Numbered from the stretch's first letter, positions 38,888 through 47,973 are shown. The stretch: DNA of 64,000 bases from Roseovarius confluentis (GCF_002917925.1 NZ_PPFE01000004.1:310001-374000), one strand, 5' to 3'. Made by a program: numbers and translations. Notes: generated from the sequence alone by a model not told the origin.

Positions 38888-39430
38888 ATGCGCATCCTGT
38901 CCCGAGCCGGCCCATGGTCGGCGCGTACCGGCCTTTTCTGTCTTGTTCTCAACGCGTTTTGCGGCGTCGCTTGGGCGGCGGATCTGCTGGCCTGGCGCGA
39001 GGCGAAAGCGATGCCGGAACTGGTGGAGCATATGGAAGTCTGGCTGGACCGGCATACGGATTTGCCACGGCGGGCGGTGGCGCCAGAGATCCGCCTGACG
39101 TCGCAGGCCACGGTGGCGCGGCTGGCGCCGATGCGGGCGGCCTCGGAATCATCGCGTACACGCGGGCTTTACGATCCAGATAGCGAGACGATCTGGCTGG
39201 TGCGGCCGTGGAGTGCGAAGAACCCGTATGACGTGAGCGTCCTGTTGCACGAGCTGGTGCATCACCGGCAGGCGGCGCATGGGCATTGGTATTGCCCGGG
39301 GGCGCAGGAGTTGCCGGCCTACCGGGCGCAGCAGGCATGGCTGAATGCCTTGGGGCTGGAGCCGGATGTGAATTGGGTCGCGGTGGTCCTGAAGGCGGGA
39401 TGCACGCCGCGTGACATTCACCCGGAGTGA
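38888..39430 (+). CDS. Secreted protein with HELVH zinc-binding motif (DUF6647-like)
   Basis: 180-residue protein with a signal peptide (RTGLFCLVLNAFCGVAWA, ending near residue 31) and H-E-L-V-H-H-R-Q at residues 121-128, the HExxH zinc site of many metallopeptidases. A further conserved-looking segment is YCPGAQELPAYRAQQAWL, where Glu may be a third ligand, as in gluzincins. It resembles small exported DUF6647-type proteins. Peptidase activity is an inference. Confidence 0.75.
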   Translation: MRILSRAGPWSARTGLFCLVLNAFCGVAWAADLLAWREAKAMPELVEHMEVWLDRHTDLPRRAVAPEIRLTSQATVARLAPMRAASESSRTRGLYDPDSETIWLVRPWSAKNPYDVSVLLHELVHHRQAAHGHWYCPGAQELPAYRAQQAWLNALGLEPDVNWVAVVLKAGCTPRDIHPE

Positions 39431-39437
39431 GTGTCAC

Positions 39438-39503
39438 GTGGGTTTTCACCCACCCTACGGTGCGGGGCATTGAGTGGGGACGTCCCGGGGTGAGCCCGGG
39501 ACG
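39438..39503. repeat. Repeat cluster: A4 and family C copy C2
   Basis: A4 (39438-39459) is identical to A1. C2 (39481-39503) has arms CGTCCCGGG/CCCGGGACG around a short TGAG centre. It fills the gap between two convergent genes, the HELVH protein and trxB, and could act as a bidirectional terminator. Confidence 0.75.
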
Positions 39504-39520
39504 TCCCGCTATTGGGTAGC

Positions 39521-40501
39521 TCAGGCTTGCGGGACGTAGGCCTCGGGGGCGGGCGCGTCCTCGGGGAGTTCGGCGATGAACTTCTCGGCATCCAGCGCGG
39601 CCATGCACCCCATACCGGCAGACGTCACGGCCTGGCGGTAGATATGATCGGTCAGGTCCCCCGCGGCGAACAGGCCGGGGATCGAGGTGCGGGTGGAGCC
39701 GGCCTCGACCTTGACGTAGTCGCCGTGATGCATCTCGACCTTGCCCTTGACCAGCTCGTTTGCCGGGGCGTGGCCGATGGCGATGAAAACGCCCTTGCAG
39801 GGAATTTCCTGCGTCTCGCCGGTCTTGGTGTGCTTGACGCGCACGCCGGTGACGCCCTTGGGATTGTCGTCCCCCAGCACCTCGTCGAGTTCGTGGAACC
39901 ACAGGGGCTCGATCTTGGGGTGTTTGAGCAGACGGTCCTGCAGGATCTTTTCGGCGCGCAGTTCGTCGCGGCGGTGGATGAGCGTGACCTTGGAGGCGAA
40001 ATTGGTCAGGAACAGCGCCTCTTCGACGGCGGTGTTGCCGCCGCCAACCACGACGATCTCGTCGCCGCGGTAGAAGAAGCCGTCGCAGGTGGCGCAGGCC
40101 GACACGCCGAAGCCCTTGAACGCGTCCTCGGACGGCAGGCCGAGCCACTTGGCGCGCGCGCCGGTGGCGAGGATCACGGCGTCGGCGGTGTAGGTGTTGC
40201 CGCTGTCGCCCTTGGCGACGAAGGGGTGCGCATCGACGTCGAGCGACGAGATGATGTCGCCCACGATCTCGCAGCCCATGGCCTTGGCGTGGGCTTCCAT
40301 GCGAACCATCAGGTCGGGGCCCTGTACCTCGGTGTCGCCGGGCCAGTTCTCGACCTCGGTGGTGGTGGTCAGCTGGCCGCCGGGTTCGATGCCCTGAACG
40401 AGTATGGGTTCCAGCATGGCGCGGCTGGCATAGACACCGGCGGTATAGCCCGCGGGCCCCGAGCCGATGATCAAAACCCTGGTGTGACGTGTTTCGGCCA
40501 T
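39521..40501 (-). CDS. trxB: Thioredoxin reductase
   Basis: 326-residue low-molecular-weight NADPH-thioredoxin reductase. FAD motif IIGSGPAGYTAGVYASRA (residues 11-28), redox-active C-A-T-C at 136-139 in VSACATCDGFF, and NADPH motif VVVGGGNTAVEEA are seen, with the C-terminal GLFAAGDLTD. Reduces thioredoxin for ribonucleotide reduction and stress defence. Divergent from the Lrp gene with a shared 218-bp control region. Confidence 0.97.
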   Translation of the reverse strand: MAETRHTRVLIIGSGPAGYTAGVYASRAMLEPILVQGIEPGGQLTTTTEVENWPGDTEVQGPDLMVRMEAHAKAMGCEIVGDIISSLDVDAHPFVAKGDSGNTYTADAVILATGARAKWLGLPSEDAFKGFGVSACATCDGFFYRGDEIVVVGGGNTAVEEALFLTNFASKVTLIHRRDELRAEKILQDRLLKHPKIEPLWFHELDEVLGDDNPKGVTGVRVKHTKTGETQEIPCKGVFIAIGHAPANELVKGKVEMHHGDYVKVEAGSTRTSIPGLFAAGDLTDHIYRQAVTSAGMGCMAALDAEKFIAELPEDAPAPEAYVPQA

Positions 40502-40642
40502 GTCCGATCCCCCTTGATCCGTGAAGCGGGGCATGCGACGCCCCGTCTGAGTCTGGCCAGATATAACGGGGCCGGGCGGGGGTGTGTAGCCCCGCAAGGC
40601 CGGTATGCGGGAATCGGGACGACATTTTCTGTCTCGAAAGGA

Positions 40643-40670
40643 TATTGCGCTATTGCGAAACAATATTGCG
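40643..40670. promoter_or_regulatory. Three TATTGCG repeats between trxB and lrp-like gene
   Basis: TATTGCG occurs at 40643-40649, 40651-40657 and 40664-40670, and ATTG-CGAAA-CAAT forms an inverted repeat between copies two and three. The stretch is AT-richer than its surroundings and lies 50 bp before the Lrp gene, so it may be an Lrp autoregulatory site. Confidence 0.5.
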
Positions 40671-40719
40671 TGTGGCGGTGGCGGTGCTATAACAATCGCG
40701 AAACTCACGGGAGGATGAG

Positions 40720-41220
40720 ATGCCTGCGACCCGCCTTGACGACATCGACCGCATGATCCTGGCCGAATTGCAGGCGGATGGACGCATGACCAACGTCGAA
40801 CTGGCCCGCCGGGTGGGCATTTCGGCGCCGCCCTGCCTGCGCCGGGTGCGCACGCTGGAGGAGCAGGGGTACATCAAGGGCTACCACGCCGACGTGGACG
40901 CGCGCGAGTTGGGATTCGAGGTGCAGGTCTTTGCCAGTGTCGGGCTGGTGAGCCAGGCGGAGGCAGACCTGAGCGCGTTCGAGTCGCGGTGCCGGGAGTG
41001 GCCGCTGGTGCGCGAGTGTCACATGCTGAACGGTGAGGTGGATTTCATCCTGAAATGCGTGGCGCCCGACTTGAGCACGTTCCAGAGCTTCCTGACCGGT
41101 GAATTGACCGCAGCCGAGAACGTCGCGTCGGTGAAGACCTCGCTGGTCATTCGCTGTGCCAAGGACGAGCCGGGCGTGCCCTTCGAGATCCTGGAAGAGC
41201 GGCTGAGCCGGTCGGCCTGA
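40720..41220 (+). CDS. Lrp/AsnC family transcriptional regulator
   Basis: 166-residue Lrp-type regulator. N-terminal winged helix with DDIDRMILAELQADGRMTN and VELARRVGISAPPCLRRVR (residues 7-44), then an RAM/AsnC ligand domain (about 70-155) with CHMLNGEVDFILKCVAPDL. The trxB-divergent placement recurs in Rhodobacteraceae as I recall. GGGAGGATGAG precedes the ATG. Amino acid effector unknown. Confidence 0.93.
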   Translation: MPATRLDDIDRMILAELQADGRMTNVELARRVGISAPPCLRRVRTLEEQGYIKGYHADVDARELGFEVQVFASVGLVSQAEADLSAFESRCREWPLVRECHMLNGEVDFILKCVAPDLSTFQSFLTGELTAAENVASVKTSLVIRCAKDEPGVPFEILEERLSRSA

Positions 41221-41227
41221 GCGGCGC

Positions 41228-41524
41228 TCAGAAGCCGCAGTAGTCGGAGCCGTAATAGCGATAGCGGAACGGGTTGCGGTCGAGCACCTCGATATCCTCG
41301 CGGTTCGACACTGCGATGACGGCATTGTTGGCGCCCATCAGGCCATAGCCGGCATCCTGATAGATTTGCAGCAGCTGCGCCTCGGTCAGGACGCAGGCGT
41401 TCACCTCGAAAATGTAGCGGACGAAATCGTCGGGATCGTTTTCGCGCGGCGGGGGGCGGTCGTTTGCGGCGGCGGTCTGGGCCAGGACAAAGATGGCAAG
41501 GCAGGTCAGGTGAAAATGGCGCAT
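41228..41524 (-). CDS. Small exported hypothetical protein
   Basis: 98 residues with a signal peptide (MRHFHLTCLAIFVLAQTAAA), then an acidic Pro-rich stretch and a mature domain with two Cys (NACVLTEAQLLQIYQDAGYG ... YYGSDYCGF) that could form a disulfide. No named family recognised. It converges on the Lrp gene with 7 bp between them. Confidence 0.7.
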   Translation of the reverse strand: MRHFHLTCLAIFVLAQTAAANDRPPPRENDPDDFVRYIFEVNACVLTEAQLLQIYQDAGYGLMGANNAVIAVSNREDIEVLDRNPFRYRYYGSDYCGF

Positions 41525-41598
41525 TTGGAAATCCGTTTTGGCTCAATGAGCGGAGTTTGCGCCGTTTGCCGAGTCGCTGCAAGCGGGCAGGCCCGCGC

Positions 41599-42042
41599 CT
41601 ATTCGATCTTGAGTACGTGGTACATGTCGCGCGTCAGCAGGAGCTGACCGTCGATCACCTCCCACAGGTGCATGTAGCGGCCGACGATGCGCTGTTCGCC
41701 CACCATGACGACGGTTTCGCCGATTTCGACCGCGCTGGTGTCGAAGGCGCGGATGTCGAAGGTCTTGAACTGCAGGTCGCGCGCGCCGGCGGCGAAGGCT
41801 TGGGCGTAGTGCTGGGTGATGGCTTCGCGCCCGAGGATCGAGGCTTCGCCGGGTGGCAGGAGGGCCGCGTCGGGGGCGTAGAAGCCGGCGAGGCTTTCGG
41901 CGTCCTGCGCGTTGTAGGTGGCGACGAAGGCTGTCATGCGGGCGATGACGGGATTGTCCTGGGCCTTGGCCGGGAGGGTCACAATCAGGGCAGCGGCGAG
42001 GGCGAGGCAGGTGGTGAGGCTGATCGCGAACAGGCGGGGCAT
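41599..42042 (-). CDS. Exported SnoaL/NTF2-like protein (SgcJ/EcaC family)
   Basis: 147-residue protein with a signal peptide (MPRLFAISLTTCLALAAALI then VTLPAKA) and an NTF2-like fold: MTAFVATYNAQDAESLAGFY, APDAALLPPGEASILGREAI and ending HLWEVIDGQLLLTRDMYHVLK. These folds bind or turn over small ligands; activity unknown. The start at 42042 (ATG) is preferred over the upstream TTG. Confidence 0.8.
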   Translation of the reverse strand: MPRLFAISLTTCLALAAALIVTLPAKAQDNPVIARMTAFVATYNAQDAESLAGFYAPDAALLPPGEASILGREAITQHYAQAFAAGARDLQFKTFDIRAFDTSAVEIGETVVMVGEQRIVGRYMHLWEVIDGQLLLTRDMYHVLKIE

Positions 42043-42144
42043 GGGCAAAGACTTTCTTCTGGAAATGGAACGGGCGGTCAGGGCGTGCCGTCACGATAGC
42101 GATGTTGCGCGCATCGGCGCAACGGGGGCGCGTCCGACGCGGGG

Positions 42145-42990
42145 TCAGAGGTGTTTCGTCAGTCCGGCGATCCAGCCCGGGGCGTCGCGGGCATCGACCA
42201 CGGCCTCGCGGATCAGCCAGTCCATGTGGCCCGACAGCAGCTTCAATCGCGACGGTTCGCGGAAGGCGAGGTAGAAGCGGCCCACGTAGATCACGCCCAT
42301 GAGCGGGCCGAAGAGGGTAACGGGCGCCGAAAACAGGTTGTGCGCGTCGAAGAGGTTGAGGCGCAGGGACGGAAAGAACGTTTCGGCTTGTTCAACGAGA
42401 TGCAGGATCTGTTCGCGACGCGCGTCGCGGTCGAGTCCCTGCCAGTAGCCGGTGCCGCGGGCGAAGGCCTCGAGCTCGTGCCGGGGCATGGCGATTTCGT
42501 ACTCGGTCGCCTCGCGCCGAAGCCAGTCGAGATTGTCCTGCATGGCGCGCACGGCCTGGCCCGGCGTCTTGCCGAGAAAGGCGGCATATTCCCAGCGCAT
42601 CACCGCCTCGGTCTTGAGCATGTCGGGCAGGGTGGCCGGGACGTGGCGGATCTTGTACCCGCTGGCCTCTCGGTGCCAGTCGAGCAGCTGGGCGTCGGCG
42701 GATGTGCGGTCGGCCTCGGTCATGCTGAGGGCGGCCTCGATCACGTCACCGGGGCGTTCGGGGCGATCGGTGAGTCCGAGCAGCCAGTCGGAACTGACCC
42801 CGAGCGCCTCGGCGCAGCCGGCGGCGAGATGAGCGTTGGGCATGCGGGCGGCTTCGGTATCGAGCAATTGCGACACGGTGGAGCGGCTGACGCCGGTCTG
42901 GCGCGCCAGCGCGCTGAGATTGGTGCCGGTCATCGTCATGGCGCCGGTAAGCCGGTCGCGGAAGATCGTGGCGCGGGTCTGTTTGTTCAT
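42145..42990 (-). CDS. XRE-type helix-turn-helix transcriptional regulator
   Basis: 281-residue regulator: an HTH_3 domain at residues 10-65 (LSALARQTGVSRSTVSQLLD is the recognition region) followed by a ~200-residue C-terminal domain with many aromatic residues (SGYKIRHVPATLPDMLKTEAVMRWEY, split here as GYKIRHVPATLPDM and LKTEAVMRWEY) and no clear family. It may sense a ligand. A candidate operator lies 14-29 bp upstream of its start. Confidence 0.82.
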   Translation of the reverse strand: MNKQTRATIFRDRLTGAMTMTGTNLSALARQTGVSRSTVSQLLDTEAARMPNAHLAAGCAEALGVSSDWLLGLTDRPERPGDVIEAALSMTEADRTSADAQLLDWHREASGYKIRHVPATLPDMLKTEAVMRWEYAAFLGKTPGQAVRAMQDNLDWLRREATEYEIAMPRHELEAFARGTGYWQGLDRDARREQILHLVEQAETFFPSLRLNLFDAHNLFSAPVTLFGPLMGVIYVGRFYLAFREPSRLKLLSGHMDWLIREAVVDARDAPGWIAGLTKHL

Positions 42991-43003
42991 ATAGGTGCTT
43001 CTT

Positions 43004-43019
43004 GTCCAGTTTTATGGAC
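43004..43019. promoter_or_regulatory. Inverted repeat upstream of the XRE gene
   Basis: GTCCA (43004-43008) and TGGAC (43015-43019) around 6 AT-rich bases, just upstream of the XRE start at 42990. Short symmetric sites at this place suit autoregulation; a 5-bp arm can also be chance. Confidence 0.35.
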
Positions 43020-43120
43020 GCCTGCCAGGTTTGTTAAGCAAAGGCAGAATACAGCACAAGGCGCTGCGATGCTAGTTGAAGGGCAGACGAGAAACGTGAC
43101 GCGGCAAGGGAGCTTGGGAT

Positions 43121-43321
43121 ATGGACACGAAAAAACGCACGCTGGCCAAGGCGACAACCTGGCAGGCGCTGGGCCTGTTGGTGATGACGTTGATCGGGTT
43201 TTTCATGACAGGATCGGTGGCCGAGGGCGGCGCCTATGCAATGATCACGGCGACGATCGGTTTCGTCACTTTCTTTCTGCACGAACGGGTCTGGGCCGGA
43301 ATCGGCTGGGGCCGGTCCTGA
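43121..43321 (+). CDS. DUF2061 membrane protein
   Basis: 66-residue inner-membrane protein with two hydrophobic helices: KATTWQALGLLVMTLIGFFM and EGGAYAMITATIGFVTFFLH, then ERVWAGIGWGRS. The K(A/R)TTW...H-E-R-VW pattern is DUF2061. Function unknown. AAGGGAGC about 9 bases before ATG is the ribosome site. Confidence 0.88.
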   Translation: MDTKKRTLAKATTWQALGLLVMTLIGFFMTGSVAEGGAYAMITATIGFVTFFLHERVWAGIGWGRS

Positions 43322-43331
43322 GCGGACCAGG

Positions 43332-44114
43332 TCAGACGGGCAGCCCCTGAAGCGGCAGGCGCGGGTGGCTGGTGCTGCCGAAATCCGACGGTTTCTTCAC
43401 ATGCGGAAAGAGCGACAGGAAGAGCGCCAGCATGTTGGGGCCCATGGCGCGCTCGAACCCGGGGCCGGGATGGAAGCTTTCGACCTCGATGCCCGAGGCG
43501 CGCAGGATGGCATGGCGACGCAGGCAGAGGTGATAGACCGTCACGGGCCGGGGCGGCACAAGTTCGATCACGTTCATGCCGTCGACGAGGTCGCTGGCCG
43601 GTGTCAGCACGCGTTCGCGGCCGAAGCTGTCGCGCAGGCCGGGCGGGCGGGCGAGGATGCGGGCGCCGGGGCCGGCGGTGAGGTTTGCCTCGGGCCGGCC
43701 CAGCCCGAAGGAGTCGGGCATGATCCGGGTCAGGCGGCAGGCGGTCTGGTCGACGCCGAGCGCGGCGGGAACAAGGGTCATCGACCCGATCCAGAGCACG
43801 CGGGAAGGACCGTGATCGGCGGTGGACACGCTCATGCCCGGTTCGAGATCCTGCACGGCGACTTGTCCGGAGGGCGTCTGCAGCAGCGTGCCATGGGAAA
43901 AGGCGGAGAACGCGCTGTCGAAGATCGGAGCGGCCGGCGCGATCTGTTCGGTCCAACAGGGCGATCCGTCCGGGCGCAGGTAGGCCATCTGGAACTTGCG
44001 CATCTGGCGCGGCGACCTGGCGGCGGGAGGGACGTGCGCCGGGCCGGTGCGACCGGGGGTGCCATCTGTGTTGCGCGCCACCGAGAGAGGGGCGGCGATT
44101 GTCGGGGTGCCCAT
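43332..44114 (-). CDS. Hint-domain (hedgehog/intein-type) protein
   Basis: 260-residue protein with a Hint module from about residue 70: FSHGTLLQTPSGQVAVQDLE, PGMSVSTADHGPSRVLWIGS, RLTRIMPDSFGLGRPEANLT and LRRHAILRASGIEVESFHPG. The first catalytic residue is Ser/Thr-type context (FSHGT) rather than the Cys common in inteins, so self-cleavage is doubtful. AAGGA is placed 8 bases upstream of the start. Second Hint gene of the window; the two differ. Confidence 0.8.
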   Translation of the reverse strand: MGTPTIAAPLSVARNTDGTPGRTGPAHVPPAARSPRQMRKFQMAYLRPDGSPCWTEQIAPAAPIFDSAFSAFSHGTLLQTPSGQVAVQDLEPGMSVSTADHGPSRVLWIGSMTLVPAALGVDQTACRLTRIMPDSFGLGRPEANLTAGPGARILARPPGLRDSFGRERVLTPASDLVDGMNVIELVPPRPVTVYHLCLRRHAILRASGIEVESFHPGPGFERAMGPNMLALFLSLFPHVKKPSDFGSTSHPRLPLQGLPV

Positions 44115-44409
44115 GGTGCGATCCTTTTTAGGATCATCACAACCGCGTCGGCCCCCACCGACAACGACAGAGGGATGGTCCGTCATGTGCGTTATGGGCT
44201 CAATAAAGGCGGAAACAGCGAATTGTAGTCAAATTTGGGCGGGTATTGTCAGACGTGACCGAACAATTTCCCGAAACCCGGCGATATTGTCTGCAGGGGC
44301 GGGACCGACCCGCCACAATTCAATCCAGGGAGTGGTTCGAATCAACAATGGCCACCCCTTGGAAAGAGGCGGCCATCGGCGGTGTCCGGGGATCGGGGCG
44401 TGGTGTGGA

Positions 44410-44538
44410 TCAGGCGATCCGAAGCGCAGACGGCTTGGGGGCCACGCGGTTGGCGTAGCGCACCCGGCGCGAGAACGGCAGGTCCGGGGTGTCCTGCTGG
44501 CTTGTTTCGATCAGGGATTTCATCCAGCGCTTCTTCAT
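44410..44538 (-). CDS. Small basic protein (42 aa)
   Basis: 42 codons, ATG at 44536-44538 to TGA at 44410-44412. Protein begins MKKRWMKSLIETSQQDTPDL and continues FSRRVRYANRVAPKPSALRIA. GAGAGGAAAG lies about 4 bases before the ATG. Codons favour G/C at the third position, as in real genes here. The MKK-W-MKS-ET opening and a positively charged rest resemble short Rhodobacterales proteins I recall; no function known. Confidence 0.65.
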   Translation of the reverse strand: MKKRWMKSLIETSQQDTPDLPFSRRVRYANRVAPKPSALRIA

Positions 44539-44848
44539 GGTCTTTCCTCTCAACTTTTTCTGCCTCGCCGCCTTTTGGGGCGTGTTGTTCTGATGCCCTC
44601 ATATTCCCCCCGGTTTGGGGCCATGGTTGGGCGTCGCGACAAAAATTTTTAAAATTTTTGGGGTGGCGCGGGCTGGAATGTGGTCGACCCGTCCCAATCG
44701 TGCAGGTTCAGTGAAACAAGGCTATTCGCGAGGCCTGCGTCATCAATCCGGGGTGTATCGGGTCGATTGTTTCCAGAATTGAGGCAATCTTGTGGGCGCA
44801 CTTGCCCAGATCGCGACAGAATTGGGCCGGCTCGGGTATGACCAAAGC
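44539..44848. other. Non-coding gap with an AT-rich block
   Basis: About 310 bp between the 42-aa gene and pgeF. It holds a run of A and T bases near 44640-44661 (ACAAAAATTTTTAAAATTTT). No gene or RNA is recognised; it presumably carries the promoter of the small gene. Confidence 0.5.
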
Positions 44849-45604
44849 CTAAAGGCGGATGGCGGAGATCAGGCGGCCGTAGTCGGCCTCGCCCTTGTGC
44901 GTGGCGCGGCGAAAGGAAAAGAAGCGGTCGGCGTCGCTGTAGGTGCAGTGCCGTGTCCAGCTGGCGTCACCCACGCCTGCGGAACGCAGGCGGTGCAGGC
45001 CGAAGCCGGGCAGGTCGAACTGGTACTTGCCGGGCTTGCCATTGGTGAAAAAGCGGGTGTTGTCGGGGTTGTCGTCGGCGAAGCGTTCGAAGAATTCGGT
45101 GCCCACCTCGTAGGCGGGCTGGCTGATCGAGGGGCCGATGACGGCGGTGGTCCTGGCGCGGTCGGCACCGAGGGTTTCCATCGCGTCGAGGGTGGATTCA
45201 AGGATTCCGTCGAAGGCCCCGCGCCAGCCGGCATGGGCCGCGCCGATCACCCCGGCCTTGCGGTCGGCAAAGAGCACCGGCTGGCAATCGGCGGTAAGGA
45301 TCGCCAGCGCAAGGCCCGGCGTGGCGGTGACGATGGCGTCGGCCTTTGGCCGGGTGTCGGAGGGGCCGGTGGCGAGATGCACATCGGTGGAATGGGTCTG
45401 GTTGGCGGTGACGAGGTGATCCTCGGGCACGCCCATCGCATGGGCGACGCGGGCCCGGTTGATCGTCACGATCTCGGACTGGTCTGACGAGCCTTGGCCG
45501 CAGTTCAGCCCGTGGAACACGCCGGAAGATGCCCCACCCTTGCGGGTGAAGAAGCCGTGGGTGACAGGTGCGAGGCTGTCGTCGGTGAGGATTTCCAGCG
45601 TCAT
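44849..45604 (-). CDS. pgeF: Peptidoglycan editing factor PgeF (multicopper polyphenol oxidoreductase fold)
   Basis: 251-residue laccase-domain protein of the YfiH/PgeF family, which removes wrongly incorporated serine-containing precursors in peptidoglycan. Motifs: HGFFTRKGGASSGVF, ANQTHSTDVH, LTADCQPVLF and GAAHAGWRGAFDGIL, with Cys/His metal residues intact. The start overlaps midA by 4 bp. Third gene of lgt-midA-pgeF. Confidence 0.93.
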   Translation of the reverse strand: MTLEILTDDSLAPVTHGFFTRKGGASSGVFHGLNCGQGSSDQSEIVTINRARVAHAMGVPEDHLVTANQTHSTDVHLATGPSDTRPKADAIVTATPGLALAILTADCQPVLFADRKAGVIGAAHAGWRGAFDGILESTLDAMETLGADRARTTAVIGPSISQPAYEVGTEFFERFADDNPDNTRFFTNGKPGKYQFDLPGFGLHRLRSAGVGDASWTRHCTYSDADRFFSFRRATHKGEADYGRLISAIRL

Positions 45605-46668
45605 GGGTCCAGTCCGGGTGGGGGTGCGGCACCCTCGGGATAGAGCGCCATCACCTTGAAGAGCGTCCCCATTTCATCCCGCCCGGTCAAGCGGTGAAAC
45701 GCGGCATGATGTGCCTGGAGCATAGGGCCGCTCATTTGCGCGGCAAGGGCCTCGGCCCGTTGGGTGATGCCGAGGCGCGAGAGAAAGAGCGCCTGTGGCG
45801 CGAGGCGCGTGGTCTTGCAGGTGCCGCGGGCGGCGTCGGCCAGCGCCTCGAAATCGACGTGGGCCGAGAGGTCGGCCATGCCCGGCGCGGCGAGGATGTC
45901 GGCGCGGTCGTGGCCTTGCACGGCTTGCAACGTGTCGCCGAGCGAGCGCCAGTCGCCGTAGTCGATGACGAGCGCCGCGCCGCCATGCGCCCCGATGCGG
46001 CGGGCCAGCGCGTCGATGACCGAGGCGGCCGCGGGGCAGGTCTCGACGATGTCGCCCTGGGATGTGTCTTCGAGCCTGTGGGCGAGGGCCGGTTCGATGC
46101 GTTTCGGGCTGAGGCCGAGGGAAAGGGTGCCCTCGGCCAGCCCGACGACACGCTCGCACCAGCCGTCGCCCTGCCGCTGGAACTGGCGGACGGGCAGCGC
46201 GTCGAAGAATTCGTTGGCGATCGAGAGCGTGGGAAGGGCGGGCAGGGTGTCGGCGCTGTCATGCCAGGTTGGGGCATGGGCGGAAAGGGTTTCGGACTGG
46301 TGGGCGCGCAGGGCGGGGGACGTTTCCACCAGGTGCAATTGCAGGGCGTCGTGAAAGCCCGGGACGCCGCGCGTGGCGCGCAGGGCGTCGGCCATCAGGG
46401 TGCCACGGCCGGGGCCGAGTTCGACCAGGGCGACGGGGTTGGGTGCCCCCTGATCGAGCCATGTCTGGGCGAGGCAGAGGCCGACGAGTTCGCCGAACAT
46501 CTGGCTGATCTCGGGGGCGGTGATGAAGTCGCCCTGTTCACCGAACGGATCGCGGGTGGCGTAGTATCCATGTTCGGGGTGCATCAGGCAGGCGGCCATG
46601 AACGCGTCGAGGCGCATGGGGCCGCTTGCCGTGATTTCGGCTTGGAGGATGTCCGCGAGCGCGGTCAT
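45601..46668 (-). CDS. Class I SAM-dependent methyltransferase, NDUFAF7/MidA family
   Basis: 355-residue protein like mitochondrial NDUFAF7, a protein-arginine methyltransferase needed for complex I assembly. [14 protein letters not shown] is motif I, preceded by the [20 protein letters not shown] segment (split as [12 protein letters not shown] and [13 protein letters not shown]) and [12 protein letters not shown]. In bacteria the target may be complex I too. Overlaps lgt and pgeF by 4 bp each. Confidence 0.92.
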   Translation of the reverse strand: MTALADILQAEITASGPMRLDAFMAACLMHPEHGYYATRDPFGEQGDFITAPEISQMFGELVGLCLAQTWLDQGAPNPVALVELGPGRGTLMADALRATRGVPGFHDALQLHLVETSPALRAHQSETLSAHAPTWHDSADTLPALPTLSIANEFFDALPVRQFQRQGDGWCERVVGLAEGTLSLGLSPKRIEPALAHRLEDTSQGDIVETCPAAASVIDALARRIGAHGGAALVIDYGDWRSLGDTLQAVQGHDRADILAAPGMADLSAHVDFEALADAARGTCKTTRLAPQALFLSRLGITQRAEALAAQMSGPMLQAHHAAFHRLTGRDEMGTLFKVMALYPEGAAPPPGLDP

Positions 46669-47573
46669 CCGGTGGCGGTGGAACGGGCGTGCTTGCGGTA
46701 GGCCAGAACCAGCGTGATGAGTCCCATCGCGATCATCGGGATGCAAAGGATCTGGCCCATCGTCAGGCCGTAGCCGTTCACGTGCCACGCCAGGCCCAGC
46801 GGATTGCCGGGGCTGACGAACTGCGCGTCGGGCTGGCGGACGAATTCGACGATGAAGCGCCCGATGCCGTAGCCGGCAAAGAAGATGCCGGTGGCGGCAC
46901 CCACGCGCTTCAGCAGGCCGCGGCGGAACACGAGGTAGAGCAGGATCGCGCCGAGGATCAGCCCTTCGAGCGCGGCCTCGTAGAGCTGCGAGGGGTGGCG
47001 GGCGCAGATGCCGACGGCCACACCGGCGCAGTCCTGCGCGGCCGCACCGGGGAAGATCACGCCCCAGGGCAGGTCGGTGGGGCGGCCCCACAGCTCGGCG
47101 TTGATGAAGTTGGCGATACGGCCCAGCAGCAGGCCGACGGGGGTGACCGCACAGAGGATATCGGCCACGGTCAGCCAGCGGATGCCCTGCAGCTTGGAAT
47201 AGGTGATGCAGGCGATGATGACGCCCAGAAGCCCGCCGTGGAACGACATGCCGCCCTGCCAGATCAGCAGGATCTCGGCCGGGTTCTGCAGGTAATACAT
47301 CGGCTGGTAAAAGAGCACGAAGCCCAGCCGCCCGCCCAGGATGACGCCGAAGATGACCCACGTGGCCAGATCCTCGACCTGTTTCACGGTCATGGGCGCC
47401 ACGTTGTCCTTCCACAGGTGGGGGCGGTTCACGGCCATCACGACCAGCCGCCAGCCGAACAGGATGCCCGCGATGTAGGACAGGGCGTACCAGCGCAGGG
47501 CGATCTCGAACCCGAAGACGGTGAACGAGAAAAGCTCGGACGAGATGTCGGGGAAGGGGATCGCTGCTTTCAT
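46665..47573 (-). CDS. lgt: Prolipoprotein diacylglyceryl transferase
   Basis: 302-residue inner-membrane enzyme that puts diacylglycerol on lipobox cysteines, first step of lipoprotein maturation. [10 protein letters not shown], the catalytic-face motif [19 protein letters not shown] and the HPSQLYEA motif are present, with about seven membrane helices. The start at 47573 ([10 protein letters not shown]) fits the family; the open frame upstream is a shadow of ubiK. Confidence 0.97.
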   Translation of the reverse strand: MKAAIPFPDISSELFSFTVFGFEIALRWYALSYIAGILFGWRLVVMAVNRPHLWKDNVAPMTVKQVEDLATWVIFGVILGGRLGFVLFYQPMYYLQNPAEILLIWQGGMSFHGGLLGVIIACITYSKLQGIRWLTVADILCAVTPVGLLLGRIANFINAELWGRPTDLPWGVIFPGAAAQDCAGVAVGICARHPSQLYEAALEGLILGAILLYLVFRRGLLKRVGAATGIFFAGYGIGRFIVEFVRQPDAQFVSPGNPLGLAWHVNGYGLTMGQILCIPMIAMGLITLVLAYRKHARSTATG

Positions 47574-47670
47574 GGGCGCCGTTCTGCTGTTGGGTCGCGG
47601 CGAAGTCAACCTTGCCCCGACGCGGTTTGGTGCCCATATAGAGGTCAAGTGTAACGGAAGGTAGAGCGAT

Positions 47671-47916
47671 ATGCAGACGCGCAACAAGGTTCTGGACGAT
47701 ATCAGCCAGCTGATGACGAACGCCATGGGCGTGGCGCAGGGCGCCAAGCAGGAGGCCGAGACGGCGATGTCGTCGATGGTGGACCGCTGGCTGGCCGACC
47801 GCGATTTCGTCACCCGCGAGGAGTTCGACGCGGTGCGCGCCATGGCGCAGAAGGCCCGCGAGGAGAACGAGGCGCTCAAGGCGCGGCTGGACGCGCTGGA
47901 GAAAGGCGCGAAGTAA
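47671..47916 (+). CDS. ubiK: Ubiquinone biosynthesis accessory factor UbiK
   Basis: 81-residue BMFP-domain protein that helps the Ubi complex (with UbiJ) in ubiquinone synthesis. A C-terminal coiled coil ([20 protein letters not shown] then [13 protein letters not shown]) is typical, after an amphipathic membrane-binding helix. Divergent from lgt. A terminator follows 27 bp downstream. Confidence 0.92.
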   Translation: MQTRNKVLDDISQLMTNAMGVAQGAKQEAETAMSSMVDRWLADRDFVTREEFDAVRAMAQKAREENEALKARLDALEKGAK

Positions 47917-47943
47917 GGCCTCTTTGAAAGGCTGGAACATGTG

Positions 47944-47973
47944 GCGCGGTTCGGCAACGAGCCGCGCTTTTTC
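47944..47973 (+). terminator. Terminator of ubiK
   Basis: GCGCGGTTC (47944-47952) and GAGCCGCGC (47959-47967), 9-bp arms with one G-T pair and a 6-base loop, followed by TTTTTC. Confidence 0.88.
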
